Shown here: piece by piece, positions 22,301-32,900 of the stretch | Layout: every line of letters begins with the position of its first letter | Numbering within the stretch: the first letter of the stretch is position 1 | Assembly: GCA_024760905.1 (NCBI GenBank) | Contig: CM045733.1 | Span: 11,005,001-11,069,000 of the forward strand | Length of the DNA stretch: 64,000 nt | Direction of reading: 5' to 3' | Source of the DNA: Plotosus lineatus | Taxonomy: Eukaryota; Chordata; Actinopteri; Siluriformes; Plotosidae | Made by a program: the position numbers and the translations under genes | The notes under the pieces: model-generated | Told to the model about the DNA's origin: nothing | Seen by the model: only the letters and a program-made list of their open reading frames with translations | The model's database searches: none

Positions 22301-25300
22301 AACAACGAAACGAATCTTCATTTGATTCGGTTCATTCGATACAGTTCGATGCATACAGTTAATGCTAATTTCGTAGAAACGTGGAGCTCCGAGTTCAGAA
22401 TAAATTTGAGCTCCCAGTCAGGATGTTCTGATACCATTACTGTAGTGTAAATTATAATTTTAAGTGTACTTTTTGAAGTCCGAAGGGCGCCACGACAGAC
22501 GGTTCATTGAGTCAAATTAAATGATTCGACTCCTTTGATCACCCAAATGGCTCTTTGCCAGTTATATTTTTTTCCACGACCAAGGTTTTTGTTTTTTCAT
22601 TACGCCATCCGTTGCCAAAAGCTGGTTTTATACTGTACAGTTAGTGTATGTGTGAAGGGCAGTGGTGGCCTGGTGGTAAAAGGTGCTGGATCGCTGATCC
22701 TAAGCTTGGGGGTTTGAGTCCCACTCTCCACAAGGTTGTCACCTAACACCCTCGCCCGCCCCGCAGCTAACTGGTTTGGGTTATCAAAGGCGGGCCATGT
22801 CTCTCACTGTTTATGGCGAGAGGTTCATGTAAAAGAACCATTGCTGACTTTCGTAAAGAGTAGCTGCATAGCCATCAGCTTGTTTCCATCCCTTGCTAAA
22901 GGGTTGTGTCAGGAAGGGCATACAACGTAAAAACCTTTACGAAATTAAACGTGCGAATCATTAATCTGACTTCCATGAAGATGGAGGCAGATGATTCGCT
23001 GTGGCGACCCCCGAAAGGAAAAGAAGTTAGTGTATGTGTGACCACTGCTGTGATACTTAGGAGTGGAAGCAATGCATTTGTCCCTTTGTCCCAATATCCA
23101 AGTTTGTGCCTTTGTTGCCCTCAGTTGTGTTCTTGCTTAGGAATACAAGACCATAGGACGTGCCAATTCTCTAATGTTGCACCCCACCACCACTTGAACC
23201 CAGGACCTTCTTGCTGCGAAGCAGATGTATTAACCGCTACACTGCTATGCTGCCTTCACTGAAGACCATTACCCAGAATTCCTGTAGTGTTTTGATATTT
23301 TAAGTAACTACTCAATAGTGAAGCAAAACCTTACACATTTTATGCTGATAAGGGCGCACTTGGTGTGCACGAGTCTGAATTTGGACAGAGCTTATCTAAA
23401 AACTACTAATATCAGCCCAGCACAGGAATATTAAAAATGCATGAGACAGTTATAAATAGTGATGGCAAAATGTAAACTAGTGGACAAAACATGTCCTTAT
23501 TATACCTCCAACTCCATTTGAAATGTCTTTTTGCAGAATGTCATAAATTTCTCAATCATACTTTTCTTCTGGTGGGCCCTTCATATTTCTGACTTCTACA
23601 GGGAACATCACTTTTGCCATGCATCACTTTGTTGCAGGATGTCCTTATTAAACATCAGTATCTCACATGAGTTCACAGGGCCATGACCTTTTCCCCAGTA
23701 TAAAATGTGTATGAAGTAACTTGTTTATTAAGAGAACTTGTGAAAATGCGGTCAGATTACGGAGAATAAACAGCAAGTAAATTGGAGAACTGAGTTATAC
23801 TGTTTATTGCTGATTTGAATTTATTTTATTTTTAATTATATAATGGAGATGGAGTGATATGTATGGATTTCTGACAAATTTGTTAGTGTCTATGAATTGG
23901 TGTTACAAGGTACAAGGATTCCTCACTACTTCACGCTTCAATTCATGTGGCTTCAGTGCATGGGTTTTATTTATTTATTTATTTTTTAAATAAATATTCA
24001 TCGAATTAAAAAATTTAAGGAAGAATGGGGGGGAATTAAGGAAAATGCCGCAAAAACAAAGCCAATTATGCAACCCCCCCCCCCCCCAAAAAAAAAGAAA
24101 AAACCCAACCCAAAGCAGTTACATTTTTGTGAGGTGCATCTGCATGTGTGCGTGCATGTCTGTGTATATTTATATTTTATTTACATCTTATGCATTCTTT
24201 TTTTAAAATGTTTAATTTTTATTATAAGCATTTATAGCATTGAATAGGTAATGTCTGTTGGGTGGGGGGTTGATCCTGCTTTCGGGGGATCTCGGTTTCA
24301 ATTAACTGTGGAAAGTGAGGGATCCCTGTATTTTAAATGATTGTGTGACATTAGTGGTTTCATCTGGCAACATCAGTCTGTGCTTGTTTTCAAAGTGCAT
24401 TCAATTGTAACCAACCACTTGAGGTGTTTGCCAAGACATGTGGACTTTCTGATTGGCTGTTCCAGCCTAGTAGTTACACAAACTCTGGGTTTATTTATAC
24501 ATTTATCATCCAGCGATGAGCTCCACAAACAAATAGTGCAGAAATACCAGAAAGTGTTTATTTTTGTTCCTAAACCAACTGATGATAGGAATGTCAAGTT
24601 GGTGTAGCATTGGCTGCAGAAGCCGTTTTGGATTTACTGTCACACTCATCTCTGGCAGTGTTCTCATCCTCAATCACCTGCCCAATGTTTTGACATCACT
24701 TCTGGGGGGGGGCACTAAGCCCCAGAGTTCGGCCCCTGTGAGTACTAGACCGGATAAAATACCAGTTTTATGATTATGGTCTGTATCGCTTAAAAGCACA
24801 GTGAAGTACCTTTTGAGTCCCAAGTTGACTGGGGGTATTTCAGTGTAGTTTGCATGTTCTACTATTGCATGTGTGGGTTTCCTTCCACAGGCCAAATTCA
24901 TGCACATTAGATTAAACTATTGCAGGGGTGCTCAATCCTGCTCCTGGAGATCTACCTTCCAGATGACTTTATCTCCAACCCTAATGTGGCCCATGTGACA
25001 TGTAAGATCCAGTCAGGTCTTGATGAGATGATTGGATGGTTAGGTGGGCGTGATTAGGGTTGGAGTGAATGTCTTCTGGGAGGTAGATCTCCAGGAGCAG
25101 GATTGAGCACCCCTGAACTATTGGCTGTTTCACATTGCACTGAAGTGAGTGAGTGTGTTTGTGTGTGGTTGTTTGTATTGGTCTTAGAATGGACTGGCAG
25201 GCTGTTCAGCTTATACCATGCTTTCATCTAGAGCTGGCTGAGATAGGGATTGGGGGGGGGCTGGAGCCTAATAGGATTAAGCATTTTGGCAAGTGAGTGT

Positions 25301-28300
25301 GTTTTCAATGACCAAAAAAGGGGACAGCCAAGGATATGACACTGGTTTATAAGTAAACTGAGATGTGGAGAAAATGAGCATTACAATATTTTAGTATTTG
25401 GTTGTAAAAACTCATTGAAACATTTTGTCATCAACTTTCCTTTTTTTCTCCAAATGTAGGTGCAGCTTACAGAAATTCACAATTTTTTTTTTTTTTTTTT
25501 TTACATTTTTCCAAATACTGTACTGCCTTAAATTTAGTGATCTTAGCCAACACTAGATGATACTTAATTTTTTTCCCATGGACGCATTATGGCATATATA
25601 GATTATCTTTAGACATTTATTCATACAGTGCATCACATCTCAGGGGTACAATCATGCTTGTGCCCCTTCACATTCCCAAAGCCAGAGTCAGGGGAGCAAA
25701 AAAATTGCGCTCCTCATATTTAGCAAATGTTTTTTCCGCCATGCCCGCAAACTCGAGGCAAGCATTGAAGCTGATTTCGTAAGGATGTGCACAGCTTGAG
25801 CCGAAAACCCATCAGCAAGATCATCTTCGGAACAAGCACTTTGATTGGTTGATTTCGCGTTTGTAGTCCAATTTGCATTTGCAGGAGACATACCTCGCAA
25901 TCGCCTTCTGGCACAGCACACGACCCGCTGGCCACTGATTACTAGTAAGAGAAAAGTTCAAGTGAAAATGTAGAACATTGACTGTAACTACATTGAATGG
26001 ATAGTAAAGCTCGTGTAGCATGTCCATAAAACTTCTTGGAGCTCCTCACAAATTTAAGGGGTGTGATGGAAAGGGGTGCGGTTCACACCGATTAATTTAG
26101 AGCAGAGTGAAAATTTGCACTTTTTTTTTTCTTCTTTCCTCCCCGGTGATGCAATGTTCATGGTGCATATATTAATGAATGTATTTTGTCATCGTCTAGA
26201 TGATGGTGAAGAAAGTCTGCATGACCATGAAGATGGTAATGGCTGCAAAGACAATCTCCGTGAGCAGGATATCTACCTGCCCATTGCTAACGTTGCTCGC
26301 ATCATGAAGAACGCCATCCCGCAAACAGGAAAGGTTTGTGTCTCGCATGTACCAGTCACATGCTGCAAAGGTTTTTCTGATTTTTAAAATAAATTGTAAT
26401 TGTTTTGTCTATAGATTGCTAAAGATGCAAAAGAGTGTGTACAGGAGTGTGTGAGCGAGTTCATCAGCTTCATTACATCAGAAGCGAGTGAGCGATGTCA
26501 TCAGGAGAAGCGCAAGACTATCAATGGCGAGGACATCCTATTTGCCATGTCCACGCTAGGTTTTGATATGTACGTGGAGCCGCTCAAGCTTTACCTGCAG
26601 AAGTTCCGGGAGGTATGGCATTGCATGCACACATACACAAGTGTTCCGTAATGTTGGTGTTAAATAAATAAAAATAAGAGTTGTGGTGATTTCTAGGCGA
26701 TGAAGGGTGAGAAGGGAATTTCGCCAGTGGCGGTTACAGAAGGCCTGAGTGAAGAACTTACAGAAGACAGTTTCAGTAAGTACTGTACTGACTCTAAAGA
26801 AAAGTTCACTGTGGTGAATTAGTGTTGGCGGCTATTTAAAATGATCGCACATTAAAACCAAGTGTGGACTGAAGGAACTGCTGATGACACGTGTGAAGCA
26901 TGACACATTATCGTCCAGTGCTGAGCCACTCGAACATGTGCAGAAATCGCAGAAAACATTTCTTTATTCCGAAACCAACTGACGACAGGAAAGCCAAGTT
27001 GGCAAAATGTTGGCTGCATCGGCCATTTTGGATTTACCGTTACAATCATCTCTGACAGCGTTCTTGTCTTCAGAGTCACCATAATGTGATGTCTCCCTGT
27101 CTCCAGTGGGTTGGATGGGATTGTTGTCATTTCTGGGGGGGAAACTGCTAATCCCTGCGAGTAATTCGCAGGGTAAAATGACTGGTTTTGTGCTTTTCAC
27201 GGTCATTTATATCAAAATCTTGATCACGTAAATGTATTTCATATGTGCACATTATGCTGTAAGGAACACCAATACCGAGTTTAATGCTACCGCTCAAGTT
27301 TTATTTATATTTATTTCTATAAATGTATATCGTGAAATCCTTACTTGTTTTCTCACAATTACATCATATCAGTAAACACTGATCTAAAGTTACCTGGGCT
27401 TCATTTTTACCATCTTGTTTCACGCCCATTTTTAGCTCGTGCTATATAGTGGGGGAAGCTATCGGAATGGGTGGCGTCCATCCATCTGTCACACTTTAGT
27501 TTTTCCGGACGAAAACTTAAGAAGGCACGCTCTGATTTTGATGAGATTATGTATACGGATTTGTATTAGAGGTGCCTCACCTGGGATTGGTGCAGGCCGA
27601 AATTTGCTCATTTAATTAATGATCCAGCTGGTCTTCATTTATTTACTCCAACAGTTTGGTTTACGGACAATGACTTGAGAATGCTTTCTCAGATTTTGAT
27701 GAAATTTGGTGTGCGGATTCGTCTTCCAGGTGCCTCGCCTAGGACTGGTGCACCCCAAAATTCACACAAGTAATGAGCCAGTTGGATTTTATTTGTTCAA
27801 AAGTTTAGTTTTAAGGAAGATCTAAATCAAGTTTAAAATACACTTTGGGTGGCAGGAGCTTTGGGACCCTTCCCCCGCCGCCGCCTCACTATTTTTTAAT
27901 AAAGTGACAAATGATTAAATGTACCATTTTGCGTTAGAACATGAAAAGCAATAATAGCAAAATAACTGTACACTGTAACCCTACAGAGCACATGATCAAA
28001 AGTTACTGCTTGTTTTTCCACTGAGGAGGACCTTGTATTATTATTGATAGACATGGAATGGATGTTTCCAGTGATGCACCTATCTGTTCAAGTCAATAAC
28101 TAAAGAAATTGAAGGAAATGATTTTGCACCCTTATTGTTTCTTTCTGGTCTCTACAGTGCCGCACATAGTTCATTATCACACTGGGGCTGTTTTCTGATC
28201 CTTATATTTCTGATCTTGATATTCTATATTCATCCTGTAAGGGAAATTATTTCCTTAGCATTTATCCCATCCAAAGTGAGTGTGCGTGTGCGCGCACACA

Positions 28301-29655
28301 CACACACACACACACACCAGGGTTAGAGCTTAACTTTTTTGTGCACTAACCAGCAGTGGCTTGCAAAATGCTCCAGCCTGCAGAGTGGTGCACTAGCCCG
28401 TTATTTTCCAGCCCTGTGACAAAGAATCTTGAATATGAAAAGTTGAAACCACAGAAGAAGCTCCTGCTTCAGTGGAACAAAACCATTTGCTTTATTCAGT
28501 CTGCTATGGTTCTCACACATGATCTTATGTTTCAAACCATAATTTATTTAAATTCGTGACACACTTTTAGGTGAAAATGTTGCAAAATTTTAAGAGGTAG
28601 CCATTGAATACAGTTAACTTGAGTAGACTAGTTATTGCCAAAAAAGACTAGTGGGGCTCCTGAGCGGCGCATCAACAAGATGCGTGATTAAGTTTGTCAT
28701 GCTCCTTCTTCCCTGCAGCTCCTGCTGGTGTTTCAGGGTTGCTGCTTTTACTTCTCGGCTTATGCACCTTATCTATGTAACGCCACATGCTGCAGTGTTT
28801 GTGTATTGAGAATGACAATTCTGCTGTATTCAGACTGTATTTGCACCATGTACACTGGCAAGTGGTGAAATTGGAAATCAAAAGTTCGGTAAATTAATAA
28901 CAGCAAAATCTAGATTTTGGGGCTACTTGAATCTGTAAACACACAAAGTTGTGCTTCATGCACTCAGAATAATTGGCCATCTATAGAGGCCTGTTGAGAA
29001 GTATGCAGTCTTGCAAATTCAATTCAAATCTCTCACTCGCATTCCAAACAAACATTTCAAACATGATGTTCATCACTGGCCTGTCACATACATGAATGTT
29101 TTGTACTGAATGGTGGTGTCGCCGCCTTGTGGTATATCTGGTAACTTGGGCACACATCATGGTAAACATTTACAACCTTACTGTCAATGAACAGTGACGG
29201 CAACAGTGCCTTACAATAGAATGAACTGGAAGACTTTATATCTGAGATTTTGCCTGATTCAACATGGCTGCGCTCACGTTGAGTTACTGCATGAGCCAAC
29301 ACGGACTAGTAGCGGAGATTTTGCACTAGCCTTGGGCTAGTATTAAGATCTAACCCTGTAAACAGTGAGCGCACACACACTCGAGCAGTGTGGGCTCCCA
29401 GAGAGCAGTTGGCGGTTAGGTGCCTTGCTCAAGGGCACTCTAGGCATTTGAGTGGAGGAAGGAATGGTGCAGCTCACGCCCCCACCGCCACACATTTTTC
29501 CTGCAGGTTTGGGAATTGAACCAGCAACATTTTGGTCCCAAAGTTGCTTCTCTAACCATTAGGCTATGGCTAATCTATGGCTGCCCCAAAATCTAAAGGA
29601 GAAATTGCATAGTATTTGATTGTTTTCAAAGAAATACCAAAAGGTCCTGGGTTTT

Positions 29656-29686
<31 letters not shown>

Positions 29687-29842
29687 CCACTGCAGCAAAT
29701 TTCAGTCAATACTGACAAGTGGTATATTTTAATTTGGTAGCATTCCAGTATATGTTTATTTTAAGCTGGTCACTCACAGGAGTCTGACTCCATACTGGAG
29801 TAGTTTGCTATTTTTGTTCTTTGTGTGTGTGTGTGTAGATAT

Positions 29843-29924
<82 letters not shown>

Positions 29925-32900
29925 CACACACACAGTAGGCTTCTGCTTTTCGCGAAGGTTTGGTTCCGTCCCTTCCTGCGGATCATGAAAATCCGCGAGT
30001 TATTGATGCGGTTTTAAAACCCTATGTATGATATTACATGTGCTAAATTATGTATATGTAAATTTGAATCACGTGACAGTTACTTCCAGGTTTGTCGCCA
30101 ATTTGAGAGAATGTGGGGGCACAGGCGGTGAACCGCAAATGGTCAGAGGCTGTGTGTGTGTTATATACATACACACATACACTCACTATCTGAGTTATGA
30201 CGTACATGGGTTACGACCATGTCTGGCTTAGCAAACTAAGAATTGTTGGCAATAGAAAGAGAGAAAAGCTGAAGAAGAGAGAGGCAGAAAAGTGCCCAAA
30301 AGAAAGCTTACTGTAAAGGGCTTATCTGAAACCTTGTCCATGACGAACACCACTGATCTAGGTTGTAACACGAATACTGACTTTTTTTTTTTTTTTTTTT
30401 TACATATACTAGTCCGTCTAAAAAAATTAGCATATTTTGATAAAGTTCATTATTTTCTGTAATGCATTGATAAAAATTAAACTTTCATATATTTAAGATT
30501 CATCGCACACCAACTGAAATATTTCAGGTCTTTTATTGTTTTAATACTGATGATTTTGGCATACAGCTCATGAAAACCCAAAATCCCTATCTCAAAAAAT
30601 TAGCATATTTCATCCGACCCAAAAAAAAAAAAAACAAGTGTTTAATACAAAAAAGTCAACCTTCAAATAATGATGTTCAGTTCTGCACTCAATACTTGGT
30701 CAGGAATCCTTTTGCAGAAATGACTGCTTCAATGCGGCGTGGCATGGAGCCAATCAGCCTGTGGCACTGCTGAGGTGTTACGGAGGCCCAGGATGCTTCG
30801 ATAGCGGCCTTAAGCTCATCCACAGTGTTGGGTCTGGTGTCTCTCAACTTTCTCTTCACAATATCCCACAGATTCTCTATGGGCTTCAGGTCAGGAGAGT
30901 TGGCAGGCCAATTGAGCCAGTAATACCATGGTCAGTAAACCATTTAGCAGTGGTTTTGGCACTGTGAGCAGGTGCCAGGTCGTGCTGAAAAATAAAATCT
31001 TCATCTCCATAAAGCTTTTCAGCAGATGGAAGCATGAAGTGCTCCAAAATCTCCTGATAGCGAGCTGCATTGACCCCGCCCTTGATAAAACACAGTGGAC
31101 CAACACCAGCAGCTGACATGGCACCCCAGACCATCACTGACTGTGGGGACTTGACACTGGACTTCAGGCATTTTGGCATTTCCTTGTCCCCAGTCTTCCT
31201 CCAGACTGTGGCACCTTGATTTCCGAATGACATGCAAAATTTGCTTTCATCCAAAAAAAGTACTTTGGACCACTGAGCAACAGTCCAGTGCTGCTTCTCT
31301 GTAGCCCAGGTCAGCCGCTTCTGCCACTGTTCCTGGTTCAAAAGTGGCTTGACCTGGGGAACACGGCACCTGTAGCCCAGTCCACTGCTTCCACAGGTCC
31401 CCCAAGGTCTGGAATCAGCCCTTCTCTACAATCTTCCTCAGGGTCCGGTCACCTCTTCTGGTTGTGCAGCGTTTTCTGCCACACTTTTTCCTTCCCACAG
31501 ACGTCCCACTGAGGTGGCTTGATAGAGCACTCTGGGAACAGCCTATTCGCTCAGATATTTCTTTGTGTCTTACCCTCTTGCTTGAGGGTGTCAATGATGT
31601 CCTTCTGGACAGCAGTCAGGTCGGCAGTCTTACCCATGATTGCGGTTTTGAGTAATGAACCAGGCTGGGAGTTTTTAAAAGCCTCAGGAATCTTTTGCAG
31701 GTGTTTAGAGTTAATTGGTTGATTCAGATGATTAGATTAATAGCTCGTTTAGACTACCTGAACATAATATGCTAATTTTTTGAGATAGGAATTTTGGGTT
31801 TTCATGAGCTGTATGCCAAAATCATCAGTATTAAAACAATAAAAGACCTGAAATATTTCAGTTGGTGTGCAATGAAGCTAAAATATATGAAAGTTTAATT
31901 TTTATCAGTACATTACACAAAATAATGAACTTTATCACAATATGCTAATTTTTTGAGAAGGACCTGTATATAAAGGAAAGCAAGTGCTGCTGAGCAAAAG
32001 CTTCCGAAATTCCCAGACACAGTTGAAATGCTATAAAGTAATTATGTACTGTACTACAGTGGTGTCTATACACTGCAACTCTCTCTAGTGTTTCGTATTC
32101 AATCACTTTGCTTTTCTTACAGCAAGTCAGTTACCTGCTGGATTGATCACGTCTGATGGCCAGCAGCAGAACGTCATGGTGTACACCACATCATACCAAC
32201 AGGTGAGTGACAGAGCCATAAAAATAGTCCTAGTGTAGCAGGTTAAAATCAACTCTTAAAGTCAACCCTACTATAAATAAGATTGAGGAGCTACTTTAGA
32301 CGTCGGGTTGTGGGGAAGATATGTTGTGCCGTTGCCTTTTAGGGCTTGTTGCATCCAGAAATGTGAAAGGGTCCGACTCAAAACTCACTTGTAGAGTGAT
32401 TGACCATCGCTAGCCAACAAGAAATAGGATCTGATCTAAACAGGAAGTGACACATCTATGATGTATGGTAGACTGATCAGTATGACGTTTTATATCAGGC
32501 TTTGTTTGCGACACTACTTCTAAATCAACTGAAAATAAATAAATTGACTGTCTTTCATTACTTATCAGTTTAATAACGGTTCATTTTATGTAAATTGTGA
32601 TTTTTAAAATGCAACCCTTTACTTGTGAGTAGTTGACTTGTATGCTCTGAATTTAATTGCATTTAATTTGTGAAAATACAGTATACAGTGATACCTCTGC
32701 TCACGAACATAATTGGTTCCCAGAAAGTGTGTGTGAGGCGAAAAGTTCGTCTTCCGAACATTTATTTCCCATAAGAAACCATTAAAATGAGAATAATCCG
32801 TTCCCAGGTCCCCATAAAACATAATTTTCTACTAAATAAGCCTTAAAACTACACAAAAATATACCTTATTTTATGTATAATAAATGTGCTATTGTATTGT

